A DNA stretch of 64,000 nt from Nitrososphaerota archaeon. GTDB lineage: Archaea > Thermoproteota > Nitrososphaeria > Nitrososphaerales > JACPRH01. The DNA lies in assembly GCA_016190055.1 (NCBI GenBank), contig JACPRH010000010.1, positions 1 through 64,000 on the forward strand. Direction: 5' to 3'. This document shows, one piece after another, positions 37,413 through 46,498 of the stretch. Position 1 is the stretch's first letter. Every line of letters starts with the position of its first letter. A program made the translations under genes and the position numbers. Below the pieces are notes generated by a model. The model saw only the letters and a list, made by a program, of their open reading frames with translations. It was not told the origin of the DNA and did no database searches.

Positions 37413-37438
37413 CTGGGAAATAATTAGTATTTTCCCAG
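37413..37438. promoter_or_regulatory. Inverted-repeat operator between divergent genes
   Basis: CTGGGAAA and TTTCCCAG form perfect 8-bp arms separated by 10 bp. It lies just upstream of the regulator's TATA box and about 45 bp from the TATA box (TCTTTAAAC) of the DUF72 gene, a position suited to autoregulation. Confidence 0.65.
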
Positions 37439-37518
37439 AATAGCAGCAAATAAGGCTGCAAGTCAGCGGATACCTGATATCTTTAAACGCTACACTTCCA
37501 TTCACTAACCGCTTCACG

Positions 37519-38307
37519 ATGGATATCAAAGTAGGGTGCTGCGGCCAAGCTGGTCTAACCCTTGAAAAATACGCAGAACTCTTCAACGTAATCGAACTTC
37601 AAACACCATTCTACCGGCTTCCGAAGACAGAGACCGCTACCCGCTGGCGTGAAACCGTCCCAGAAAACTTCGAGTTCACCACCAAAGCATTTCAAGGCGT
37701 CACTCATCTAGCGTCAAGCCCAACTTGGAGACGCGCCGGCAGCCAACGCCCCGCATCCAACATTAAGAACTACGGGCATCTGCAGCAGACAGAAGAATGT
37801 CTAATATCGTGGCGAAACACTATCGACCTCTGCCAAACACTGCGGGCAACGGTCTGCGTCGTCCAGATGCCGCCCTCCTTTGAATATAGTGAGAAGAATC
37901 TCGAAGCGATCCACAGCTTCTTCGAAGGCAGCGGAGAAAATTTTGCTGTAGGGTTAGAGCTTCGCCACAGCTCATGGAATGGGCACCGCGCGGAGCTAGC
38001 TGCTGTTCTTGATAAGGTGAATGTGCTGCATATCGTGGATCCGCTGAAGGAGACTCCTGTTCGGACCTCCAGCACCGGGTATTTTCGGCTACATGGGCTC
38101 GGAAGTCGTCTCTACGATTACAAGTACAATGATGAAGATCTCTCAAGGCTGAAACAGGTTATCTCAGGCTTCAGCCCTCAGCGATACTATGCAATGTTCA
38201 ACAACATCTATTCACGAGATGACGCGCTCAGATTCAAGCGGCTACTCGGTCAGACAACCCCTCTTACACTTGATCAGACGGAGAAGAACCGGGTAGTTGA
38301 GCGATAG
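37519..38307 (+). CDS. DUF72 (YecE-like) protein
   Basis: 262 residues of the DUF72 TIM-barrel family: VGCCGQAG start, FNVIELQTPFYRLPKTETATRW, FEFTTKAFQGVTH, LELRHSSW and YFRLHGL motifs are characteristic. Biochemical function of the family is not established. Divergent from the HTH/PLD-like regulator through a palindromic operator. Confidence 0.88.
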   Translation: MDIKVGCCGQAGLTLEKYAELFNVIELQTPFYRLPKTETATRWRETVPENFEFTTKAFQGVTHLASSPTWRRAGSQRPASNIKNYGHLQQTEECLISWRNTIDLCQTLRATVCVVQMPPSFEYSEKNLEAIHSFFEGSGENFAVGLELRHSSWNGHRAELAAVLDKVNVLHIVDPLKETPVRTSSTGYFRLHGLGSRLYDYKYNDEDLSRLKQVISGFSPQRYYAMFNNIYSRDDALRFKRLLGQTTPLTLDQTEKNRVVER

Positions 38308-38362
38308 AGATAAGTTCCTGTAGGATATAGATATGTCCACGAATGATTAGTTGGTTAGCTAG

Positions 38363-38752
38363 GTGAAGGTGGGCCTGAGCCCTGGGCGAGTAGATAAGGC
38401 TGAGGATACGCTGCGTGAAGCAGTCAAGACTCTTGACCAAGTCATCAACCAAGTGTCGTCAGGGAAGAGCGCCAGCGATTATTCACACGCAATCTGGGAG
38501 ACCTACAGTAAAGCAGAGTACAGCATCATGATGCTCAAACTACACCTAGCCGTCGAAACCCCCGGGCGACTGGCTGGAAAAAACAAAACCACTGACACTG
38601 ATATCGACACTCTGAAGAAGGCTTCAGACGAACTGTCAGCGGCACTGACTTACACGGCGGGGGGCGACTACTCTAAAGCCTTAGAATCGGCGAGGAGAGG
38701 CCGCGACATGCTCCGAGAAACACTTCTACTGATAAGAAAGGTAAAAGTCTGA
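38363..38752 (+). CDS. Hypothetical all-helical protein
   Basis: 129 residues, nearly all helical, with a HEPN-like look (SHAIWETYSKAEYSIMMLKLH; YSKALESARRGRDMLRE) but without the RX4-6H motif of HEPN nucleases. GTG start eight bases into AGGTGAAGGTG. Follows the DUF72 gene by 55 bp, so it may be co-transcribed. Confidence 0.5.
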   Translation: MKVGLSPGRVDKAEDTLREAVKTLDQVINQVSSGKSASDYSHAIWETYSKAEYSIMMLKLHLAVETPGRLAGKNKTTDTDIDTLKKASDELSAALTYTAGGDYSKALESARRGRDMLRETLLLIRKVKV

Positions 38753-38827
38753 GCTAATACCGACCTAGTTTAACTGACCTACGCGACGCCAGCCAGCAGT
38801 TCCTAAACTGCTTGCTTACTTACTTAC

Positions 38828-39088
38828 CTACTCTTCTTCTCCGCGCTTCGATTGGACGATGTTTACTTCGCCCTTCTCGACGAGTATGCGGGTTTCGTTC
38901 TTCAGTCCTTCGCGGTGGATGTATCTTTTCAGATAGGTTTTCACATCGTTAATCTTTACGGGGTGATCCTCGTTTCCGATTGTTATGCTGCCGCCTCCTA
39001 CTGTAGGTGCGACTCCGAGCTTTTCCTGTAGAAATGCTCCGATATCCGATTCCTTATTCTTCAGCTTTCCAAGATTGATTTTGACCAT
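38828..39088 (-). CDS. eL22-like ribosomal protein
   Basis: 86 residues. Aligns by eye with eukaryotic ribosomal protein eL22: FLQEKLGV (FLQERIKV in human), GGGSITI (GGGVVTI), VKTYLKRYIHREGL (SKRYLKYLTKKYL), and an acidic end EEE. This would be a large-subunit protein. Archaeal eL22 homologues were first pointed out in Lokiarchaeota. Directly downstream of purA with 51 bp between, possibly one transcript. Confidence 0.7.
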   Translation of the reverse strand: MVKINLGKLKNKESDIGAFLQEKLGVAPTVGGGSITIGNEDHPVKINDVKTYLKRYIHREGLKNETRILVEKGEVNIVQSKRGEEE

Positions 39089-39139
39089 GTTTAACTAACA
39101 CCGCTTTGCGGCAGAGCTGGCTTCGATGCAATATTTAGA

Positions 39140-40150
39140 TTACTCAAACTCTTCTCTTCGATCGATTGTGTCGAAGACCTCTGCCCCTGTGCCTATCAGG
39201 GTCACCGGTACACCTGTCTCCTTCTCGATGCCGCTGATAAACTTCTTCGCTTCGCCTGACAGATCTTCGTACTGCTTGACGCCTGCGCACTCAGGGAAGA
39301 CGACATCAAGCTTAGTCACCGATATCTGAGAAGCACTGTTTAACATAACTGCCCGCTTAGCTAAATCGAAGTCGAACGGCGCCGCCCGCCTAGATCTGCC
39401 AGTGACTGTTCCAACCTCCCTCCAGCCTCGTCGAGCCGTCTCCTCCTCGCTCAACTCTCCTTTCAAAGGACCTCCGCCTACTCTGGTAACGTAGGCCTTG
39501 AAGACTACGATTACCTCATCTACTTTCCTCGGGCCTAAACCTACATCGGAGCAGGTGGCTGATGCGCAGACATCCTTCGAAGTAACGTAGGGATAACCTC
39601 CGAAGTAAAGGGAAAGAAACGTGCCTTGAGTTCCTTCGACTAGAAGCGGCTGCCCCGCATCAACGATCTGGTTCACCTCGAACGGGACATCACCGAGAAA
39701 CTTAGACATCTCTTCAACATCCTTAATCTGCCTCCCAACCCTGAGCACTCTATCTGAGTTAGCGGGGCCAGTCCCTGTTCCGGTTGTTCCAACCTTTTCC
39801 TTCAAATGGCCTTGACTGTCACTCGCAACGTGCTTCTGCTCGATAACGGCGCAGCGCGGATCAACTGTAAGCCTTGAGCCGACACCGTACCTGTTAACTT
39901 CGTCAAGCAGGACAGTCGGGTTAACAAGGACACCGGGGCCAATCATTAATCGCGAATACTCGTTCACCAAACCACTCGGAAGCATCCGTAGCTTGTAGCT
40001 CTTACCTTCATAGATAACGGTGTGACCGGCGTTGGGCCCAACACCTCCTCTCACAGTTGCCGCCACTTCATCCTTCAAAGCCAGGTACGAAATAATCTTC
40101 CCCTTCCCCTCATCGCCGAAGAAGCCTCCGACGACAACGTTAACAGCCAT
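39140..40150 (-). CDS. purA: Adenylosuccinate synthetase
   Basis: First committed step from IMP to AMP. GGFFGDEGKGKI (GTP/IMP P-loop, residues 7-18), GPNAGHTV (substrate loop), VGTTGTGTGPANSDR and VEGTQGTFLSLYFG are intact. 336 residues, the short archaeal form lacking insertions of the bacterial enzyme. ATG 40150 is the natural start (MAVNVVVGG); a longer frame from 40192 adds an unlikely 14 residues. Confidence 0.95.
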   Translation of the reverse strand: MAVNVVVGGFFGDEGKGKIISYLALKDEVAATVRGGVGPNAGHTVIYEGKSYKLRMLPSGLVNEYSRLMIGPGVLVNPTVLLDEVNRYGVGSRLTVDPRCAVIEQKHVASDSQGHLKEKVGTTGTGTGPANSDRVLRVGRQIKDVEEMSKFLGDVPFEVNQIVDAGQPLLVEGTQGTFLSLYFGGYPYVTSKDVCASATCSDVGLGPRKVDEVIVVFKAYVTRVGGGPLKGELSEEETARRGWREVGTVTGRSRRAAPFDFDLAKRAVMLNSASQISVTKLDVVFPECAGVKQYEDLSGEAKKFISGIEKETGVPVTLIGTGAEVFDTIDRREEFE

Positions 40151-40293
40151 TTTACTCGTCACCCTGCAGCCTGAAGGCGGATATTTATCCATTCGATCCC
40201 GTTCTAGATGCGTATAATCGACCGCTTAACCCCAAATCTGTTTGCGATAAACGCATTTCTCAGCCAGTCCCGCCGGCTAGGCTAAATAGCTGA

Positions 40294-42153
40294 TTGTTTG
40301 CGTTTTGCGCCAGTGACTGTTTGTTGTTCAGGCGGGTGCTGCTAGTGAAGCCTGCTGGGCGGAACGGTCTGAGCTTCGCTTTTGACGTTGTTCCTATCGG
40401 TCTTGAATATATTGCAGCGTACATTGAGGACGTGGTTGAAGACATCCACATCGTCGATATGGAAATGGATCGACGAAGCTTCCCAGAGCTGACGAGTCTC
40501 TACCGTCCAGACTTGGTGTGTATCACAATGTCCGCTACCGAGCATAACTCTGGGCTACATTTAGCGAAGATCGCCAAGGCAAGCGGCGCGGCCACCATAG
40601 TCGGCGGATACCACCCAACTGGTGTTCCAGATCTAATGCTCTCCTACCCTGAGATAGACATGGTTGTCCGTGGGGAGGGTGAACTCACTATTAGGGAACT
40701 TTTGGACAAAGGAAGCCCTGAAAACGTGCTTGGACTCTCCTACAAGAAAGATGGACAGGTAATTCACAACGGTGAAAGACCCGTGATCCAGGATCTGGAT
40801 GCCCTTCCTTTCCCTGCTCGGCATTTAAGACAGTACTTGTACAAAACAAGTGACCGATCCACTGATTACGATGTGATAGCTATGTCAAGGGGCTGTCTAA
40901 ACCCCTGCATCTTCTGCTGCGAGCCGAGCATGAGCCAGAGACAGCTGCGGTGCCGCTCTCCTGAGAGCGTGATGAAGGAGATTCATGAAATCGCAGAGGC
41001 TCGGGAAGGAAGACCAGTTAACATCATGTTCACTGACCCCAACTTCATCGGCTACCCTGATCGAGTCAGCCGTCTCTGCGAACTGCTTATGGAGCGTAAC
41101 CTGAACGTGAAGTTCCACGCCATTCTGAGACCTAACATCATGGCAACACACCCTCAGCTTGTGAAAAAAATGTGCGACGCAGGCATACTCTGGTACGAAA
41201 TGGGCATAGAAAGCCCGAACCTCAAGGATCTGAAGCAGACAAAGAAAGGCATATCCAACAAAATCCACCGAGAGGCTGTGCGGAACATACGTGCAAACGG
41301 CGGAAGCGCAGGCGGTACCTTCGTAATAGGCCTGCCTGACCAGACTGAAGAAGAAATCAGAGGATTTCCAGCATATGCGAGAGAGATAGGGTTGACCGCA
41401 GCCGCCTTCGGCATCGCAACACCGTTCCCGGGGACAGAGTTCTACGACGACTTGGACAAGCAGGGATTGATATTCGAGACGGACTGGAACAAGTTCGACG
41501 AGATGCACTCAGTCTACAGAACCAAGCATGTGCCGAAGGAAAAGGTTGAGGAACTGGCCACATACTGTATGGCAAAATTCTGGAACATTGATGTCTTCAT
41601 CGACCGAGCAGAAGTATTCATGAAGAGAACCGGGCGGAAGCCGCCGTTAATGGAGTTCGTCCGCGAAAGAACCGTGGATCTCCAATTCATCAGCAACAAC
41701 GGTGTGAAGCTGCAGAAGAGCAACTTCGCCTCACACATAAAGACGTTCTTGGATGCTTACCCAGATCCTCGAGTTGAGGAGTACACGAGAAAAGTCGGTG
41801 TACACACTGTTCTGGAAATGTCACGATTTCTCCGCATCCTCGGTCCCAACACAGTTCAGTGCACATTAAGGCTTGACAACACCTGCATCAGCGTCATCAT
41901 CAAGACCACTTCAAACACCGTCGAGTACATCAGAATCATACACGGTAGAGCAAATGATTCAACGATAGATTTCGACATTGACCTAAACTGGATGAGCGAT
42001 CAGTCACCAAAATCCGCTGTAACGATGGCGCAGAGATTCATCAGCATGGTCTCACGTGACTTCAGCGTAAAGCGGTTATGGAACATCTTCAGGCTCTTCC
42101 TAGCGGTCGGAACCGAGCTAGTAATGAGCCGGCTTACTGGTTCCCAACAGTAG
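40294..42153 (+). CDS. B12-binding radical SAM enzyme, possibly GDGT ring synthase-like
   Basis: Domains: cobalamin-binding Rossmann (residues about 12-140, LVCITMSATEHNSGLHLAKI, VVRGEGELT), radical SAM core with CLNPCIFCC (CX3CX2C, about residue 205), and a C-terminal region of about 150 residues without known motif, as in archaeal class B methylases and the GrsA/GrsB ring synthases. Those make cyclopentane rings in tetraether lipids; the gene tes is 13 kb away. Function assignment beyond the class is tentative. Start uncertain: ATG 40294 or GTG in CGGGTGCTGCTAGTG at about 40336. Confidence 0.75.
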   Translation: MFAFCASDCLLFRRVLLVKPAGRNGLSFAFDVVPIGLEYIAAYIEDVVEDIHIVDMEMDRRSFPELTSLYRPDLVCITMSATEHNSGLHLAKIAKASGAATIVGGYHPTGVPDLMLSYPEIDMVVRGEGELTIRELLDKGSPENVLGLSYKKDGQVIHNGERPVIQDLDALPFPARHLRQYLYKTSDRSTDYDVIAMSRGCLNPCIFCCEPSMSQRQLRCRSPESVMKEIHEIAEAREGRPVNIMFTDPNFIGYPDRVSRLCELLMERNLNVKFHAILRPNIMATHPQLVKKMCDAGILWYEMGIESPNLKDLKQTKKGISNKIHREAVRNIRANGGSAGGTFVIGLPDQTEEEIRGFPAYAREIGLTAAAFGIATPFPGTEFYDDLDKQGLIFETDWNKFDEMHSVYRTKHVPKEKVEELATYCMAKFWNIDVFIDRAEVFMKRTGRKPPLMEFVRERTVDLQFISNNGVKLQKSNFASHIKTFLDAYPDPRVEEYTRKVGVHTVLEMSRFLRILGPNTVQCTLRLDNTCISVIIKTTSNTVEYIRIIHGRANDSTIDFDIDLNWMSDQSPKSAVTMAQRFISMVSRDFSVKRLWNIFRLFLAVGTELVMSRLTGSQQ

Positions 42154-42205
42154 CCGCTGCCATCGCGGTATTATTGAATACACCCCGTTGAGGTTGTGAG
42201 ACACA

Positions 42206-42949
42206 CTAGACGCCGAAGCGTCTGTTTCGTCTCTGGTAAGTCCTGATGGCTCTCATTAAATCGATTTTCCGGAAGTCGGGCCAGTATACGTCGGTAAAGA
42301 CCAGTTCGCTGTAGGCTGCTTGCCATAGGAGGAAGCCGCTGAGCCTCTCCTCACCGGATGTTCTGATAATCAGCTCAGGTTCAGGATTGGGGAGATGAGC
42401 TGTGTAGAGGTGGCTTTCAACTGTTTTCTGAGTTATCTCATCCGGATTCAGCTTGCCAATCTTAACCTTCTGGGCTATCTCCCTGACCCCGTCGAGAATC
42501 TCTGTTCTGCCTCCGTAGGCGATGGCGATGCTTAGGAAGTGCCCCTGATAATCTTGGGTTGTGCTCTCAAGATTCTGCAGAAGATCCTTGATTGAGTCAG
42601 GCAAGAGCTCGCGTCTCCCGAGCGCCTTCACCTTAATCTTGTAGCGGTGAATCCTCTCATCATTCAGCAGCTCTTTGAGCTTACGTTCAACCACGTCGTA
42701 GAGCTCCTTGAGCTCATCGGGAGGGCGCTGCAGATTCTCAGTTGACAGCACGTAGAGCGTAACCGCCTTTATATGAAGATCGTGACACCATTCAAGAACC
42801 TGTTCCGCGTTATCAGCCCCAATCAGATGACCGAACCGCCGGGAGTACAAATGCCGGTTCGCCCACCGCCTGTTACCGTCAAGGATGATACCGATATGCT
42901 GCGGGATCGGTTGTTTGCATATTTGATTCTCAAGGTAACTCTGATACAC
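42206..42949 (-). CDS. uppS: Cis-prenyl diphosphate synthase (UppS type)
   Basis: Makes long Z-polyprenyl diphosphates for dolichol-like glycan carriers. HIGIILDGNRRWANR (catalytic Asp, with Leu for the usual Met), STENLQRPPDEL and RTSGEERLSGFLLWQAAYSE are the conserved regions. 247 residues. In the same orientation as the DUF373 gene upstream (48 bp gap), possibly an operon. Confidence 0.93.
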   Translation of the reverse strand: MYQSYLENQICKQPIPQHIGIILDGNRRWANRHLYSRRFGHLIGADNAEQVLEWCHDLHIKAVTLYVLSTENLQRPPDELKELYDVVERKLKELLNDERIHRYKIKVKALGRRELLPDSIKDLLQNLESTTQDYQGHFLSIAIAYGGRTEILDGVREIAQKVKIGKLNPDEITQKTVESHLYTAHLPNPEPELIIRTSGEERLSGFLLWQAAYSELVFTDVYWPDFRKIDLMRAIRTYQRRNRRFGV

Positions 42950-42997
42950 CCGGTAAACCCCTGAAAGCCTGACAGCGGCCGAGAGCAGATTCGTGTT

Positions 42998-44113
42998 TTA
43001 CCGTACCCCTCTACGTGACTGTATATACATGTAGATGACGGTCGCTGTGAGGAATATCAGTGCGAAGCCCAGCAGCAGCAGAGAAATCAGTGTAGCAGTG
43101 CTTCCAGTTCCCATTAGTATCTCCGAGAACTGAAGCACAGGCAGATACAGCAACCCAAGTATTATCAAGCCCACTGTACTCCCAATTATCCGAATGTTCC
43201 CCTTCAAGTAGTTCACAAGCACTCCTCCAGTAAAGTAGATAGCCAATCCTATCCAGAGTATATTGAGCGCCTCTTTCATAAATGTCCCGGCTAGAAACGG
43301 CCCGTCACGCCAGATAAGATTCACATTCATCTCAACCCCATTGAAGGCCTTAGTAGCTGAAACCGCTACGAATGCGGTATAGAACGATGTAGCAATGATG
43401 AGTAAACTTGCCAGTATCGAAAACAACCGGATGTAACCTGATGGCCGTAGATGCAGAAGTGTCCCAAACCACCCGTCAAGATTGAAGCCCCTGATTAGAA
43501 GAGTGACTCCTACCAAGCCCAGCGCAAGCAGCGTCACAAGACGCTCCTGATCAAACAAGATGGCGATCAGACTGAGCAGAAGGAAAATTCCAGGTACCCC
43601 TAACGCAATCCTAGAGTACCGTGTATCGTAAACCAGCATCTTAAGATACCTTCCAAGCACCGCGTAGGTCTCCTCAAGGCTTCTGCTGTGCTTCACCACC
43701 ACACGCTTCACAGATACCACCGGAGTGATGTTCTGGATGACAGGGATCACCTCTTCATCCTCGGAGCCATCGGTAACTAGAACCACACCCTCAGCGTCGA
43801 ACTGGCTTGAGATCTCCTTCATCTGCCACCGGATCTTCCGATCCGCCTCGAAGCCTCTGTTATAGGCACCGGAGATTATAGCAACCTCGCAGTCGTACTC
43901 CTGTTTCGCTAAATCATCATACTGTCTAACCGCAGCGAAGATAGCGTTAGCGTCAGCCTCCTCAGGGTCGCTTAGGGCGAGCCTAGAGGCTGCATCAACG
44001 CATTTCTCTCTACCGATTATAGGCGTCTTGATGCCTGCTTTTTCTCCAATGTCGTTATCTCTGTCGACGCAAAGCACCAGCAACTTGGTGGGTGCGCTGC
44101 TTTCTCGGCTCAA
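42998..44113 (-). CDS. DUF373 membrane protein
   Basis: Cytoplasmic N-terminal half of about 150 residues (LLVLCVDRDNDIGEKAGIKTPIIG, GVVLVTDGSEDEEVIPVIQ) then about six or seven membrane helices. This is the archaeal DUF373 family; function unknown, conserved across archaea, often near translation or lipid genes. Upstream of uppS and downstream of the coiled-coil gene, all on this strand. Confidence 0.85.
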   Translation of the reverse strand: MSRESSAPTKLLVLCVDRDNDIGEKAGIKTPIIGREKCVDAASRLALSDPEEADANAIFAAVRQYDDLAKQEYDCEVAIISGAYNRGFEADRKIRWQMKEISSQFDAEGVVLVTDGSEDEEVIPVIQNITPVVSVKRVVVKHSRSLEETYAVLGRYLKMLVYDTRYSRIALGVPGIFLLLSLIAILFDQERLVTLLALGLVGVTLLIRGFNLDGWFGTLLHLRPSGYIRLFSILASLLIIATSFYTAFVAVSATKAFNGVEMNVNLIWRDGPFLAGTFMKEALNILWIGLAIYFTGGVLVNYLKGNIRIIGSTVGLIILGLLYLPVLQFSEILMGTGSTATLISLLLLGFALIFLTATVIYMYIQSRRGVR

Positions 44114-44145
44114 CTTGGGGTGTCATGTCTTTTAGGTGGCATTAC

Positions 44146-45114
44146 TTAAACAGTACTTCCTCGTTCAGGCATATCGCCTAACGGCAAGCTCTTGGAGTCA
44201 TCATTTTGACTCGGCTGGCTTGGCTGGTTAGTCGGCTCAGGCTCATCTTCAAGAGCTAACTTCAGCTCTTCGAAGGTTAGTTTCTCTCCCCTCTGGAGCT
44301 TCTCTTTAGCTGCGTCCTTGGCCTTTGCGAGTATCTCCTGTTCTTTCCGCTGAGCTGCAATTCTGTCGTGGCCCTTTGACTCCTTCAGCATCTCACGGCG
44401 TTTCTGTCTCAGCTCTTCCAGCTGAGCATCAGTTTTTGCTATTGTCTGCTCCAGCTCCGATATGTCCTCGTTGAGCTCCTCCATCTCGTTGAAGAGTTGG
44501 TCCCTTGCTTTCACATCGTAGGTTAGCCTGGTCTTACCGGATTCGATCTCCCCCTCAACCTTCTCTCTTGAGGCCGATAGACCGTCGAGCCGTCTCTTCA
44601 ATTGGTTCATCTCGCTCCTGAGGCTAGAAAGCTCTTGACGAGCCGCGTAGGTCTTCTTCCAGAGGCGGAACTTCAACTCTAGGTCCTTGACCATTTCAAC
44701 AAGCTGCCTCTCCTCCTCCCTAGTCAACCGCTCAGTCTGGAGCTTCCAGTCAGCTGCCTTGATTCTCTCCTCAATCGTGTCGCCTTCGCGCCGCGGAAGA
44801 TTCTGCTCAACCTTGCCCAACTCACCTTCGATCGCGAGCATGTTCTGCCGGATCTCTCTGATCTTGGCGAGGGTCTCGCGCCGGATCTTGCGTGCTTCTT
44901 TGTACTCACCGTACCCCTTGTTTAATCCGTCCCGAGTAGATCTAGCCTTCTCCGAAAGAGCGCGAATCTCGTTTCTCAGATCCCGCCTCTTCTGATGAAG
45001 GTTTTTGATCTCGGTGATCAACCCTACTCGGTAGTTGAGAAGTGAGGTGATCTTCTGGTTCAATGCGTCAATCTCGTTTGGATCCTTCTGCTGCAAACCA
45101 ACGCAGGCTATCAT
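44146..45114 (-). CDS. Archaeal coiled-coil protein (COG1340-like)
   Basis: About 322 residues, almost entirely coiled coil from residue 12 to 290, rich in Glu, Lys, Arg, with a low-complexity Pro/Ser/Gln tail. The LNQKITSLLNYRVGLITEIKN start and KGHDRIAAQRKEQEILAKAKD end match the conserved archaeal family sometimes mislabelled phosphoserine phosphatase. ATG 45114 is assumed; an ATG at 45156 is in frame. Could be structural or SMC-like in role. Confidence 0.78.
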   Translation of the reverse strand: MIACVGLQQKDPNEIDALNQKITSLLNYRVGLITEIKNLHQKRRDLRNEIRALSEKARSTRDGLNKGYGEYKEARKIRRETLAKIREIRQNMLAIEGELGKVEQNLPRREGDTIEERIKAADWKLQTERLTREEERQLVEMVKDLELKFRLWKKTYAARQELSSLRSEMNQLKRRLDGLSASREKVEGEIESGKTRLTYDVKARDQLFNEMEELNEDISELEQTIAKTDAQLEELRQKRREMLKESKGHDRIAAQRKEQEILAKAKDAAKEKLQRGEKLTFEELKLALEDEPEPTNQPSQPSQNDDSKSLPLGDMPERGSTV

Positions 45115-45258
45115 GCATAGATCAAAATAACCATTACGTCTACAAATTGTCCACAACCAACTACAACAAATACTACAAAAGTTTCGGTCACGGCTAAGGC
45201 GCCAACATGGCCTCGTCAGTCAACCTTTAACTGCCTCCCTAGCCGACTTGACGCCACC

Positions 45259-45822
45259 ATGACTAACGCCTCCGCCAATCACATCTGGTTCATCACAGGC
45301 GACCCGGGGGTAGGTAAAACCACCTGTGTATCCCGTATCATCAACACCGTCAAAAGCGAAGGCTACACAGTAGGCGGCGTAGTCTCAAGAGAGATGCGTG
45401 TGAGAGGCGAGCGAACCGGCTTCGAAATGATCGATCTAGCCACAGAGGAGCACTTCACCTTGGCGTCGACAAACCTCGACGCGGGGCCAAAGATGGGAAG
45501 ATATCGAGTGAACCTCAAAGGACTGGCGGAGAAAGGTGCAACAGCTCTGCTTCACTCCTCTGAGAAGGCGGATCTAACCGTCTGCGACGAAATAGGCCCG
45601 ATGGAGCTCTTAAGCCCCGAGTTTAGACGTGCAGTTGAATCAGTGGTGAAGAGCGGCACCCCCATCCTAGGGGTGCTTCACAAAAAGATGAGAGACCCGC
45701 TTTTAGTAAATTTACGATCCGCAGAACATGCAAAGATCTTCGAGGTCACGCTTGAAAACCGTGACGAGCTTCCCGACAGTATTGCCGCTGAGCTCCTAGA
45801 ATCTCTGAGAAGTCGGGGCTGA
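45259..45822 (+). CDS. NTPase THEP1-family nucleoside-triphosphatase
   Basis: P-loop NTPase: Walker A GDPGVGKTT (residues 14-22), VCDEIGPMELLS as Walker B, and GGVVSREMRVRGERTGFEM characteristic of THEP1. 187 residues. The stop is four bases before the TTG start of RNase HII, so the two are co-transcribed. Confidence 0.9.
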   Translation: MTNASANHIWFITGDPGVGKTTCVSRIINTVKSEGYTVGGVVSREMRVRGERTGFEMIDLATEEHFTLASTNLDAGPKMGRYRVNLKGLAEKGATALLHSSEKADLTVCDEIGPMELLSPEFRRAVESVVKSGTPILGVLHKKMRDPLLVNLRSAEHAKIFEVTLENRDELPDSIAAELLESLRSRG

Positions 45823-45826
45823 TTAA

Positions 45827-46498
45827 TTGGCTGAGAAACAACCGCGGAGGCTTACCGCAGGAATAGATGACGCTGGCCGAGGCTCAATAATAGGGCCGCT
45901 GCTCATCGCCGGAATCTCTGTTGATGATCAGGGACTGAAAAAATTATCCGAGATAGGTGTCCGGGACTCGAAGCTGCTGTCGCCAGCTAGCCGAGAACGC
46001 CTCTACAAACTGATAAAGAATATCGCCGTAAAAGTCATCTTCCATGAACTGAGCCCGGAGCAGATAGACGAATATGTCTTGAAGGGCGAGAAGTACCGTC
46101 GACTCAACTATTTCGAAGCCATCACGATGGGCAAAATCGCGGCTGAACTCAACCCAGACATAGTCTACGTGGACGCTTCAGACATTAATCCTGAACGGTT
46201 CGGGCGAGACGTTCTTTCCGCCATAGGTCGAGACACCGAGATAGTTTCAGCCCACCATGCAGACAGAATCTATCCTGTTGTCTCAGCCGCCTCCATCGTC
46301 GCCAAATGCGAACGCGACGCAGCGGTCAGAAAAATAGCTGAGGAGCACGGAGACTTCGGAAGCGGATACCCCTCCGATACCCGAACAATCCAGTTTCTAA
46401 GCAAATGGCTCTCACAGCACGGAGAAATGCCTCCGTTCTCACGCAAATCTTGGAAGACTTGGAACAAGGTACGTGACAAGCGGCTTGACGAGTTTTAG
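45827..46498 (+). CDS. rnhB: Ribonuclease HII
   Basis: Removes RNA from RNA-DNA hybrids. GIDDAGRGSIIGPLLIAG (residues 12-29): first catalytic Asp present, and the usual Glu in GIDEAGRG is Asp here. YVDASDINPERF carries the third acidic residue and SAASIVAKCERD the conserved Lys/Asp region. 223 residues. TTG start behind GGGGCTGAT. Ends four bases into the convergent fibrillarin gene. Confidence 0.9.
   Translation: MAEKQPRRLTAGIDDAGRGSIIGPLLIAGISVDDQGLKKLSEIGVRDSKLLSPASRERLYKLIKNIAVKVIFHELSPEQIDEYVLKGEKYRRLNYFEAITMGKIAAELNPDIVYVDASDINPERFGRDVLSAIGRDTEIVSAHHADRIYPVVSAASIVAKCERDAAVRKIAEEHGDFGSGYPSDTRTIQFLSKWLSQHGEMPPFSRKSWKTWNKVRDKRLDEF

Noticed and set aside
40897..41508. 203-codon open frame on the minus strand opposite the radical SAM gene
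   Set aside because: It is antisense to a strongly conserved protein, and its Cys/Val-rich translation has no recognisable domain; it is a codon-bias shadow.
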